From Asticcacaulis sp. (GTDB taxonomy: Bacteria > Pseudomonadota > Alphaproteobacteria > Caulobacterales > Caulobacteraceae): a stretch of DNA of 10,000 bases. How positions within the stretch are numbered: the first letter of the stretch is position 1; the number at the start of each line of letters is the position of its first letter. The stretch is from contig NZ_JAIWNX010000204.1 of NCBI RefSeq assembly GCF_020217185.1, positions 1 to 10,000 of the forward strand, given 5' to 3'. Position numbers and translations under genes: made by a program. This document shows positions 1 to 6,807 of the stretch, in pieces. The notes under the pieces are model-generated. The model made no database searches, was not told the DNA's origin, and worked only from the letters and a program-made list of their open reading frames with translations.

Positions 1-431
1 GCAAAGGTCGCCTCGGTGACAAACACATCGCACGGCACCGGCTCAAACGGCGCGCAGGTCGGATCGGCCCGGCGTTTATAATCGCCGGAAAAGACGATGG
101 TGGCTCCGTCATATTCCAGCCGCGCCTGCGCCGAACCCAAAATATGCCCCGCCGGGTGCAGGCTGAGGCGCACGCCGTTGATGTCAACGCTTTGCCCATA
201 GGTCAGCGGGTGTTCGGCTTCGCTGAAATGGTTGTCGCCATAGCGGCTGCGCATGATGGCGAGGGTTTCCGGCGTCGCAAACACATGCTGATGACCGGCA
301 CGGGCGTGATCGGCGTGGCCGTGCGTCACGACGGCGCGTTCGACCGGCTGCATGGGGTCGATAAAGAAGTCACCGGGCCGGCACCACACGCCTTGCGGCC
401 GCACTTCGATCCAGTCACGCGGGTGGGTCAC
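1..431 (-). CDS. Ligase-associated DNA exonuclease, metallo-beta-lactamase fold (partial, N-terminal 143 residues)
   Basis: Translating the minus strand from GTG at 431 gives an open frame to the left edge. It shows the metallo-beta-lactamase metal motif HGHADHA (residues 37-43), a GHILGSAQ segment (95-102), SGDYKRR (115-121) and TEATF (139-143). These belong to the beta-CASP-like MBL nucleases annotated as DNA ligase-associated exonuclease (TIGR04122 type), which use two metal ions to trim DNA ends in the cytoplasm. The start is fixed by an in-frame TGA two codons upstream (435-437). GTG at 431 is the first available start and is preceded by a GGGGTG stretch that can serve as SD. It is divergent from the helicase at 507, as expected for this repair set. 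The C-terminal part, with the remaining metal ligands, lies outside the window. The family call is secure; substrate and polarity are taken from the family. Confidence 0.9.
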   Translation of the reverse strand, partial: MTHPRDWIEVRPQGVWCRPGDFFIDPMQPVERAVVTHGHADHARAGHQHVFATPETLAIMRSRYGDNHFSEAEHPLTYGQSVDINGVRLSLHPAGHILGSAQARLEYDGATIVFSGDYKRRADPTCAPFEPVPCDVFVTEATF

Positions 432-506
432 TGATCACCCCGGCGGTCCTGAACGTAAGAGGCGGGATAACTGCCTTTTTATGACCGATCACGTTAAAAG
501 CGTCCC
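432..506. promoter_or_regulatory. Divergent promoter spacer between exonuclease and helicase
   Basis: These 75 bp separate two divergent repair genes and must hold at least one promoter for each direction. No convincing -35/-10 pair was found. A TTAAAA stretch (494-499) ends seven bases before the helicase ATG and could be a -10 element of a leaderless transcript, but no matching -35 was found. No GTTC-N7-GTTC SOS box of the alphaproteobacterial type is present on either strand. Coupled expression of the two arms is inferred from the layout alone. Confidence 0.5.
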
Positions 507-2954
507 ATGACGATACCTGATGCCTTCCAGTCGTGGTTTAGTTCGCAAGGCTGGACCCTGTTGCCGCATCAGCGTGAGATGACGGCGCGCTTTGCCGCCG
601 GTCGTTCGACGCTTCTGACCGCGCCGACCGGCACCGGAAAGACGCTGGCGGGGTTTTTGGGGTCCCTCGTTGATATTACGCAGACGCGGCCAAACGGTTT
701 GCATACGCTGTATATTTCGCCGCTGAAGGCGTTAAATTACGATATCGAACGCAATGTCACGGCAATGATCGAGGCCCTTAGCCTGCCCGTAAGCGTTGAA
801 AGCCGCACGGGGGATACGTCGCAATATCGCCGCCAGCGCCAGCGCGCCAGGCCGCCGCACATCCTGCTGACGACACCGGAATCGCTGATGCTGCTGCTCT
901 CCTATCCGGAGGCCGCCCAGATGTTCGGCACGCTCAAGGCCGTCATTATTGACGAAATCCATCAGGTGGCGGCGTCACGGCGCGGCGACCTGATCGCGCT
1001 GGCGCTGGCGCAACTTGAGGCCTTCAGTCCCGGCTTTCGCCGCATCGGGCTGTCGGCCACGGTGGCCGAGCCTGAGCGGTTCTGCGACTGGCTGGGCCAC
1101 GAGGCTAACGCCGTCGAACATCTCGACAGCCGCACCCTGGGTATGGCCGAGGCCGCGCCGGAGGTGGCTATCCTGCCGACGCGCAAAGCGCCGCCCTATA
1201 ACGGCTTCATGGCGCAGTACGCGGTGCCGGAAATCCTGTCCGAGATCGCAAAGGCGCGCACCGCCATCGTCTTCGTCAATACCCGCGCGCAGGCCGAACT
1301 GTTGTTTCAGTTCCTGTGGGAGGCCAATGAAGAGGCCCTGCCCATCGCCATCTACCACGCCTCGCTGACGCGCGAGATGCGCCTGAAGACCATCAGCCTG
1401 ATGGCTGCCGGCAAGTTGCGGGCATTGGTCGCCACCTCGGCCATTGAACTGGGCATCGACTGGGGCGATGTCGATCTGGTCATACAGGTCGGGGCACCCA
1501 AGGGCGTCAGCCGCCTTTTGCAACGCATCGGCCGGTCAAACCACCGCGTCGATGTGCCGTCAAAGGCCTTTCTGTGCCCGGCCAATCGCTTTGAGGTGCT
1601 GGAATGCGAAGCGGCCATTGCCGCGATCCGCGCCGGGAAACTCGACGGCGATGTCCCTCAGCCGGGGGCGCAGGACGTACTGGCGCAATTCATCCTCAAT
1701 GCGGCGTGCAGCGCACCGGTGAGGCCCGAAGCCCTCTATGCCATTGTCCGGACTGCGTGGTCCTATCGCGACCTGAGCTATGCGCAGTTCGAGACCCTGT
1801 TCCGCTTCGTCGTCGATGGCGGTTATGTGCTGAGAAACTACGACCGCTGGCACCGCCTGAGCGAAACCGCACAGGGGTGGGTACCCGCCTCCGCCCAGAT
1901 CGCCCGCCGTCATCGCCAGAATATCGGCGTCATTATCGAGGCTGGAAAGCTCAAGGTGCGGCGGCTGCACGGACGCGGCGGCAAGTATCTGGGGGAAATC
2001 GAGGAGCAGTTCGGACAGTCTATGCGACCCGGCGACACCTTCTTCTTCGCCGGTGAGGTGCTGGCCTTTGAGCGCATCCACGACATGACGCTCGATGCCC
2101 GCCCCAGTGCCGCCAAAGAACCATTATTACCCACCTATTCCGGCGGGCAGATGCCGCTTTCGACCTTCCTGGCTGACGGGGTGCGCGGCCTGTTGCAATC
2201 GGAGACGACGCTAAGCGAACTAACCGCAGAGGTGCGCGACTGGCTGAGGCTGCAAACGCGGTTTTCGCGCCTGCCCGACCGTCAGGACCTGTTGATCGAG
2301 AGTTTTCCGCGCGGCAAGCTCTATACGCTGGTCCTCTATACGTTTGAGGGCCGGCGCGCCAATCAGACGCTGGGGATGCTCCTTTCGCGACGCATGGAAC
2401 GCCACCAGCTTCATCCCTTGAGTTTCACCGTCACCGATTACGGGCTGGCCATCAACAGCGTCGAACAGGTGACCGACGGCATGATCCATGACCTGTTTTC
2501 GACCGATATTCTGGCCGACGAACTGGAGGAATGGCTGGCGGATTCGCCCATGCTCAAACGCTCCTTCCGCCGCGTGGCGACCATTGCCGGTCTGGTAGAA
2601 CAGAATCATAATGCCGCGCGCAAGACGCTGAAACAGGTAACCTTTTCGACTGATCTCATCTATGATGTGCTGCGCAAGTATGAGCCAGATCATGTGCTTT
2701 TGCGGCTGTCGCGCGCCGATGCCGAACGCGAACTTCTGGACCTCGACCGTTTGACCGACCTCATCCTGACCTTCCGCGACCGGATCGCCTTTTGCGACCT
2801 GCCCCGTCCCTCGCCCCTGTCCCTGCCCGTTATTCTGGATGTGCGGACCGAGCGCCTGCCCGGTGGCGGTATCGAGGCCCTGTTGCAGCAGGAAAGCGCC
2901 GAAGCGGCGGCCGAACGCCTGATACAGGAGGTGGTCGATGGCCTCGACAGCTGA
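507..2954 (+). CDS. Ligase-associated DEXH-box helicase (Lhr-core type)
   Basis: An 815-residue superfamily 2 helicase. Motifs in order: Q-motif-like GWTLLPHQ (15-22), Walker A APTGTGKT (39-46), motif Ia SPLKAL (71-76), TPES (123-126), DEIH box (149-152), SAT (183-185), IVFVNTR (254-260), ATSAIELGID (309-318) and motif VI QRIGRSNH (339-346). The long C-terminal half (about 360-815) fits the winged-helix and Lhr-core domains. The length matches the DNA ligase-associated DEXH helicases (TIGR04121 type) rather than full-length Lhr of about 1500 residues. Known Lhr-core enzymes are ATP-driven 3'-to-5' single-strand DNA translocases. Position supports the call: divergent to the MBL exonuclease, and its last 17 nt overlap pdeM. 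No clear SD precedes ATG 507, so translation may be leaderless or SD-independent. A role in repair of DNA breaks or damage with the ligase is inferred from the family. Confidence 0.93.
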   Translation: MTIPDAFQSWFSSQGWTLLPHQREMTARFAAGRSTLLTAPTGTGKTLAGFLGSLVDITQTRPNGLHTLYISPLKALNYDIERNVTAMIEALSLPVSVESRTGDTSQYRRQRQRARPPHILLTTPESLMLLLSYPEAAQMFGTLKAVIIDEIHQVAASRRGDLIALALAQLEAFSPGFRRIGLSATVAEPERFCDWLGHEANAVEHLDSRTLGMAEAAPEVAILPTRKAPPYNGFMAQYAVPEILSEIAKARTAIVFVNTRAQAELLFQFLWEANEEALPIAIYHASLTREMRLKTISLMAAGKLRALVATSAIELGIDWGDVDLVIQVGAPKGVSRLLQRIGRSNHRVDVPSKAFLCPANRFEVLECEAAIAAIRAGKLDGDVPQPGAQDVLAQFILNAACSAPVRPEALYAIVRTAWSYRDLSYAQFETLFRFVVDGGYVLRNYDRWHRLSETAQGWVPASAQIARRHRQNIGVIIEAGKLKVRRLHGRGGKYLGEIEEQFGQSMRPGDTFFFAGEVLAFERIHDMTLDARPSAAKEPLLPTYSGGQMPLSTFLADGVRGLLQSETTLSELTAEVRDWLRLQTRFSRLPDRQDLLIESFPRGKLYTLVLYTFEGRRANQTLGMLLSRRMERHQLHPLSFTVTDYGLAINSVEQVTDGMIHDLFSTDILADELEEWLADSPMLKRSFRRVATIAGLVEQNHNAARKTLKQVTFSTDLIYDVLRKYEPDHVLLRLSRADAERELLDLDRLTDLILTFRDRIAFCDLPRPSPLSLPVILDVRTERLPGGGIEALLQQESAEAAAERLIQEVVDGLDS
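2926..2932 (+). promoter_or_regulatory. Ribosome binding site of pdeM
   Basis: AGGAGGT lies inside the 3' end of the helicase gene, five bases before ATG 2938. It is the strongest SD in the window and fixes the pdeM start. It allows re-initiation by ribosomes finishing the helicase. Confidence 0.85.
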
Positions 2955-3606
2955 GGTAGAGTTTGCGGGGCACAAGATGGTGCTCGATGCCGAACTGGCC
3001 CTGTGGTGGCCGGCGCACCGCCTGTTGGCCGTATCGGACCTGCATTTCGAAAAATCGACCTTTCTGGCGCAGTTCGGATCGGCCATCGCCCCTTACGATA
3101 CGCTGGACACGCTAACGCGCCTCGAAGCCCTGATCGCGCGTTATCAGCCGCGCACCCTTATTCTGCTTGGCGACAGCTTCCACGATCGCGGCGCGTGGCA
3201 AAGGCTGGAGGCCCACACGCGAAGCCATTTGCTCAGCCTGTGCGGCACGGTCGAGTCGTGTCTGTGGGTCGAGGGTAATCACGATGTCGGCCTGATCCGC
3301 GACGACAGCCTGACCTTTGTGGACGATCATGTGGTGGAGGGCATCGCTTTTCGCCACGAGGCCGAGCCGACGGATCAGCCGCATATTATCGGCCATTTCC
3401 ACCCCAAGCTGACCACGCGCGTGCGCGGTCACAAGGTCAGCGGCAAATGCTTTGCGCTTAACCGCAAACGCCTGATCCTGCCCGCCTTCGGCAGCTTTAC
3501 CGGCGGGCTCGATATCCAGCATGAAGCCCTTAGCGAAGCGGCGCAGGGTGAGGCCTTTACCCCTTATCTGATTTATGGGCGGACCATCCTGCCCATCCGC
3601 ACATGA
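2938..3606 (+). CDS. pdeM: Ligase-associated DNA damage response endonuclease PdeM (metallophosphoesterase)
   Basis: A 222-residue binuclear metallophosphoesterase. The metal-binding motifs are visible in canonical order: SDLHFEKS (33-40, D34 and H36), GDSFHD (78-83), GNHD (113-116) and GHFHP (152-156). This pattern and length match the DNA ligase-associated phosphoesterase family (TIGR04123, PdeM; the Pseudomonas putida member MPE is a manganese-dependent single-strand DNA endonuclease). It overlaps the helicase stop by 17 nt and has an excellent SD, so the two are surely co-transcribed and probably translationally coupled. The protein has no signal peptide and should act in the cytoplasm on DNA ends or flaps beside the exonuclease, helicase and ligase. 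All catalytic residues expected of the fold appear intact. Confidence 0.93.
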   Translation: MASTAEVEFAGHKMVLDAELALWWPAHRLLAVSDLHFEKSTFLAQFGSAIAPYDTLDTLTRLEALIARYQPRTLILLGDSFHDRGAWQRLEAHTRSHLLSLCGTVESCLWVEGNHDVGLIRDDSLTFVDDHVVEGIAFRHEAEPTDQPHIIGHFHPKLTTRVRGHKVSGKCFALNRKRLILPAFGSFTGGLDIQHEALSEAAQGEAFTPYLIYGRTILPIRT

Positions 3607-3665
3607 ACCTCACGCACCGTCGGATCGCATCCTTATACGTCCACTGGCACGCTGACTGAAGATAT

Positions 3666-3670
3666 GGAGA
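3666..3670 (+). promoter_or_regulatory. Ribosome binding site deciding the lipocalin start
   Basis: GGAGA lies five bases before ATG 3676. It overlaps the alternative upstream ATG at 3664, which has no SD of its own. Starting at 3676 also places the basic n-region (MKPRH) directly at the head of the signal peptide. Confidence 0.65.
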
Positions 3671-3675
3671 CCTCA

Positions 3676-4245
3676 ATGAAACCGCGCCACTACGCCCTGC
3701 CCCTCGCCCTCGCCTCTGCTGCACTTCTGGCCCTCAGCGCTCAGGCCGTCACCGCCATGCCGGTAGGCAATCCGAACGTGCCGCAACCGGCCAGGCCGGT
3801 GGAACTCACGCGCTATCTGGGCCTGTGGTACGAACTGGGGCGCTATGAGAACCGTTTTGAGAAGGACTGCGATCAGGTCACGGCGCAGTATAGCCTCGCC
3901 GAAGATGGCAAGATCACCATTCTCAACACCTGCGGCTGGCGCAAGGGTAAACCGGGCAAGTCGTCGAAGGGCAAGGCGAAGATCGTCAGCGACAGCGGCA
4001 ATGCCAAGCTGAAAGTCTCCTTCTTCGGCCCATTCTATATCGGCGATTACTGGGTGCTCGATCACGCCGAGGACTATAGCTGGTCGATCGTCGGCGAGCC
4101 GTCGGGCAAGTATCTGTGGATTCTGACGCGCGCGCCGTCACCGGCCGTCAAGGTGCGCGAAGACCTGCGTAACCGGGCGCGTGAGTTGGGCTACAATACC
4201 GACCTTATCCGCTGGACGTCGCAGACGCCGACAATGGCGAGATAG
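3676..4245 (+). CDS. Blc-type lipocalin, exported
   Basis: 189 residues from the preferred ATG (193 from the ATG at 3664). Residues 1-27 form a signal peptide: a basic start, an Ala/Leu-rich core and a likely cut after SAQA (24) or AVTA (27). The mature part has the lipocalin GxW signature in YLGLWYELGRY (47-57), then KVSFFGPFY (113-121) and YLWILTRAP (146-154). These closely resemble the bacterial Blc/apolipoprotein D-like group, which binds fatty acids or lysophospholipids. There is no lipobox cysteine, so unlike E. coli Blc it should be a soluble periplasmic protein. Cysteines 65 and 86 could form a disulfide. It begins 57-70 nt after pdeM on the same strand; whether it shares that transcript is unclear, since no strong terminator was seen between them. 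Function in membrane lipid maintenance is inferred from the family. Confidence 0.9.
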   Translation: MKPRHYALPLALASAALLALSAQAVTAMPVGNPNVPQPARPVELTRYLGLWYELGRYENRFEKDCDQVTAQYSLAEDGKITILNTCGWRKGKPGKSSKGKAKIVSDSGNAKLKVSFFGPFYIGDYWVLDHAEDYSWSIVGEPSGKYLWILTRAPSPAVKVREDLRNRARELGYNTDLIRWTSQTPTMAR

Positions 4246-4437
4246 CCTGCGGCTTAAACAAGCTCAACAGGCAGGGCGAGCGCGTCGTCGGTGGCGCATA
4301 TTGTGTCGTGTTTTTCCGCTGGCAGAGGTCCGGCTTTTGCACTCGACGCTCTCAGGGTCTTTGGGTATCAGGTTGTTCATAACGGACGAAGCCAGAGCGT
4401 GCTCAGACGGGCGCTTTACTTCGCAGCCTGAGACCCA
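4246..4437. other. Intergenic spacer before the 755-residue gene
   Basis: 192 bp with no supportable gene. An open frame crossing it (4181-4447) starts inside the lipocalin gene in another frame and encodes an arginine-rich product typical of a shadow. No T-tailed hairpin ends the lipocalin gene. A promoter for the downstream gene should lie here, but none is recognisable. The 3' half holds the left arm of the inverted repeat at 4361-4438. Confidence 0.5.
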
Positions 4438-4438
4438 A
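4361..4438. repeat. Spaced inverted repeat reaching the start codon of the 755-residue gene
   Basis: TTGGGTATCAGG (4361-4372) is the reverse complement of CCTGAGACCCAA (4427-4438) at 11 of 12 positions, with 54 bp between the arms. The right arm covers the weak SD (GAGA, 4430-4433) and the A of ATG 4438. In RNA the pairing would hide the start. As DNA it could be a pair of protein sites. Function is inferred. Confidence 0.4.
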
Positions 4439-6705
4439 TGGATTTAAACTGCATGTTTCAGTTTCACCGACGGATAAACGTCGAACAGGAAAGGCTGACG
4501 CTTAATCTCGGCGATCATGTCCGTTTGCTACACTTTGGTACGACACTGCCGCCATTAGGTGCGGGATGGGAGGTCGAGGCCGCTCTCAGTTTTTTCGATG
4601 GCAACTGTCTGCTTTTACTGAGAAATCAAACCCAAACGGCCTTGTGGCTGTGCGACGCGCACAACCGGCTTATATCGGGTGACGATCCCCGCACTGCGGA
4701 CTATCTGGAAGCCCGTTTGATTGAAACCCCCATCAATGCGGATCGCCATATTCTGAGCGAGATTCTGGCGGTTTGTTACCTCAATATGGGTAATTCAGAA
4801 TCGTTTTTTGAAACCCTGCTGGCCAGCGACCTGTTTGGTGACGTCTATGGCAGCCATACCTTATTCATTCTGGCCCATATCGCTCTGCAACTGGGGCGGA
4901 TCGATGAGCTGGAAGCCGTGTTCGGCAAATCACAGGCTCCCTCAGATGTGAAAACAGCCCTGTTGCAGGCCTATCTGGGGCGGCAGGCGGCGGACAGGGG
5001 CGATTTTGCCGCGGGCCACGCGTATCTGGCTCTGGCTTTTGCGAGTGATGTGCCCCTTCCCGATTGGGCCGCCGTCTTCCTTGACCATTGTGCCATATAC
5101 GATCGCAGCCCTGTCTGCGACTGGGTGCCGTCGGTGTTACGCGATGAAATTGGGTTGTTCTCCAAGGTGATAAAGGCCTTTTTCCGGGGAGAGCCCGCGG
5201 CTTTTGAAAAAGGCAGATACCCTTTGGCAACCCTCGCCTGTCATTGGGTCAAACAATTCCGGGTGGTTCGTGCAACAGAAGACCAGAAAACCCTGATCGC
5301 AACAGCGAAGAGCTGTGGTTTGTCGCCTGTATTTATTGCTGCGCTTTGTGACGGGCCGAATGGCGTGGGCCACGCCATGCAGTCAAGCCTGCCTCAACTG
5401 CCACATCTGTCCTATGATTACTCTTTTCGTATAAGAGACATAGCCTGCGGAATCAAAGCCGGCGGGAAACCGGTGCTTTGCCCCTTTAGCGGGTCTGTAC
5501 AGGTCTGCAAGGATACGCTGGACGAGCACGTTTTTCTGCACAGACATAACGGTCAAGCGGTCGTCATCATGTCGGAGCGGACTATAAATTACGCACCGTC
5601 TGACCAGATATGGGTGTTTCCGGAGTCGGAGGTGCTGATCACTTCTGAGATTCGCCCTAAAGGCGACGTGGATTTTAGTCGTACCTTGGTACGGGTGGTC
5701 CAGCATTTCGAAGCGGTACAGGACTATTTAAATACACCCGAACGCACGATTATGTTAGCCGAGTCGGCGATGGGACATATCGGGCACTACATCTGGAACA
5801 TCATTTCAGGCTGGTCGCCACTGTTTGAAATGGTTGATCCCGAAAGTCTCGATATCATAACAACTTACAATAATTGCCACTTTTTTGGTGGTGTCTCAGC
5901 TCTGTATCAAAAGGAATGTGAGCAGGCAGGAAAGGTCGTAAAACTCAACACAGACCTGGATTTATTCCGGTTAATGCTTGAACACAAAAGCACCCTATAC
6001 AGTGTTCGTAACTGTCATGTGTCTGAAGATCTCGCGGGCCGTATCGTTCGCTTTTGTGACACGCAGCTGGCTGCGGATTTCAAGAATGCGGTGAGGCGTT
6101 TTTGCGATAGTGATGGTCCGATACTGATGATTACTCTCAGAACGGGCAACCGAAGCTGGGAGACGCAGACAGAGGGCTATATTCAAATTATCAACGCGTT
6201 GGCTCAGCATTATCCGAACTTGCGCGTCATCATAGATGGGTTGAATGCGGCAGCCGATGGCACGTCGACCGCACTACCCATGTCTGTTCAGGATGAAGAG
6301 GCGATTGCAACCGCTATCATAGCGGGTTGCCCCAATGTACAGATTTGGAATTCTATAGGGTGCAGTATTTTTGAAAGCCTCCTGCTTTGCTGTCACTGCG
6401 ACGCCTTTATTGCCCCGATCGGTGCAGGTCTGGCCAAGGTCAGATGGATTGCCAATAAGCCCGGCGTAGGATTTTCCAATCGCACCTTTTTGGCGCCTGA
6501 CCATCTTAATGGCTATCTATACAGTTATTTTCGTGAAAATCAGGTCCCTATGCGGTATATCGGCCGTGAACATATTCGGGATATGGATGACGGGCCGTCG
6601 GGTATGAAGGACCGTGCCAATTTCGACGTGGACTGGACGGTCATCTATGACGAAATACGCCACATAGTCGAAAACATCAGGGATGCCCGATTACGGCCGG
6701 ATTAG
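4438..6705 (+). CDS. Uncharacterised glycosyltransferase-like protein with helical-repeat N-terminal half
   Basis: 755 residues, no signal peptide or membrane segment, probably cytoplasmic. Residues about 100-300 are rich in paired amphipathic helices (ILAVCYLNMGN, LAHIALQLGR, AYLGRQAADRGDF) like TPR repeats. Residues about 430-700 contain GHIGHYIWNIISGW (446-459), ILMITLRTGNRSW (562-574), PNLRVIIDGLNA (593-604) and the loop APIGAGLAKVRWIANKPG (659-676). Alternating strand-helix segments ending in such a glycine-rich loop resemble the nucleotide-sugar half of GT-B glycosyltransferases and related uncharacterised alphaproteobacterial proteins, but no named family is certain. Base composition differs from the neighbours: 51 of 120 bases are G or C at 5881-6000, against 70 of 120 in two helicase samples (901-960 and 1981-2040). 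This suggests acquisition. The start could also be ATG 4453; neither has a strong SD. It stands alone, without polysaccharide genes beside it. A role in surface glycan or protein glycosylation is only a guess. Confidence 0.85.
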   Translation: MDLNCMFQFHRRINVEQERLTLNLGDHVRLLHFGTTLPPLGAGWEVEAALSFFDGNCLLLLRNQTQTALWLCDAHNRLISGDDPRTADYLEARLIETPINADRHILSEILAVCYLNMGNSESFFETLLASDLFGDVYGSHTLFILAHIALQLGRIDELEAVFGKSQAPSDVKTALLQAYLGRQAADRGDFAAGHAYLALAFASDVPLPDWAAVFLDHCAIYDRSPVCDWVPSVLRDEIGLFSKVIKAFFRGEPAAFEKGRYPLATLACHWVKQFRVVRATEDQKTLIATAKSCGLSPVFIAALCDGPNGVGHAMQSSLPQLPHLSYDYSFRIRDIACGIKAGGKPVLCPFSGSVQVCKDTLDEHVFLHRHNGQAVVIMSERTINYAPSDQIWVFPESEVLITSEIRPKGDVDFSRTLVRVVQHFEAVQDYLNTPERTIMLAESAMGHIGHYIWNIISGWSPLFEMVDPESLDIITTYNNCHFFGGVSALYQKECEQAGKVVKLNTDLDLFRLMLEHKSTLYSVRNCHVSEDLAGRIVRFCDTQLAADFKNAVRRFCDSDGPILMITLRTGNRSWETQTEGYIQIINALAQHYPNLRVIIDGLNAAADGTSTALPMSVQDEEAIATAIIAGCPNVQIWNSIGCSIFESLLLCCHCDAFIAPIGAGLAKVRWIANKPGVGFSNRTFLAPDHLNGYLYSYFRENQVPMRYIGREHIRDMDDGPSGMKDRANFDVDWTVIYDEIRHIVENIRDARLRPD

Positions 6706-6771
6706 CGTTGCCGAAATTTTAGAACAGGCTATTCGAACCCAATCCCAGCCGGAATAACTATCCAGATACTA
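6706..6771. other. Spacer after the 755-residue gene
   Basis: AT-rich spacer without a gene. No stem with a T tract was found after the stop at 6703-6705, so the gene appears to lack an intrinsic terminator and could read into the ArsR gene. Confidence 0.4.
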
Positions 6772-6800
6772 TTGATAACTCAAATGCGTAGAAAGAAAAT
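6772..6800 (+). promoter_or_regulatory. Possible leaderless promoter of the ArsR-family gene
   Basis: TTGATA (6772-6777) as -35, then a 17-bp spacer, then GAAAAT (6795-6800, four of six consensus bases) as -10. The expected transcription start falls at about 6807-6808, on the ATG at 6808. This would explain the absence of an SD. It is a pattern match only. Confidence 0.4.
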
Positions 6801-6806
6801 TTGAGT
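6778..6806. promoter_or_regulatory. Inverted repeat, probable autoregulatory operator
   Basis: ACTCAAAT (6778-6785) and ATTTGAGT (6799-6806) are perfect 8-bp inverted arms with 13 bp between them, 21 bp centre to centre (two helical turns). They sit directly before the ArsR-family start and bracket the putative -10 box, which fits self-repression by a dimeric winged-helix regulator. The right arm plus 6807 contains GAGTC, a GANTC site for CcrM-type adenine methylation. Confidence 0.55.
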
Positions 6807-6807
6807 C

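Noticed and set aside
144..434. Plus-strand open frame over the left edge
   Set aside because: It lies antisense to the MBL exonuclease, whose catalytic motifs are intact on the minus strand; its own product shows no family pattern.
432..506. Possible LexA/SOS box (GAAC at 451-454)
   Set aside because: The second half at seven bases distance reads GCGG, matching only one base of GAAC; no pair on the other strand.
2220..3086. 288-codon minus-strand open frame across the helicase/pdeM junction
   Set aside because: It is antisense to two well supported genes and has the composition of a codon-bias shadow.
3575..3596. ATGGGC/GCCCAT inverted repeat at the 3' end of pdeM
   Set aside because: Lies in coding sequence, only 6 bp and no T run follows; likely chance in GC-rich codons.
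4246..4280. CCTGC/GCAGG pair as terminator of the lipocalin gene
   Set aside because: Only 5 bp with a long loop and no T tract.
4181..4447. 88-codon plus frame bridging lipocalin and the 755-residue gene
   Set aside because: It starts inside the lipocalin gene in another frame, has no SD support and is arginine-rich.
4252..4455. CtrA sites (TTAA-N7-TTAA) before the 755-residue gene
   Set aside because: TTAA halves are present, but the partner half at seven bases is missing in each case checked.
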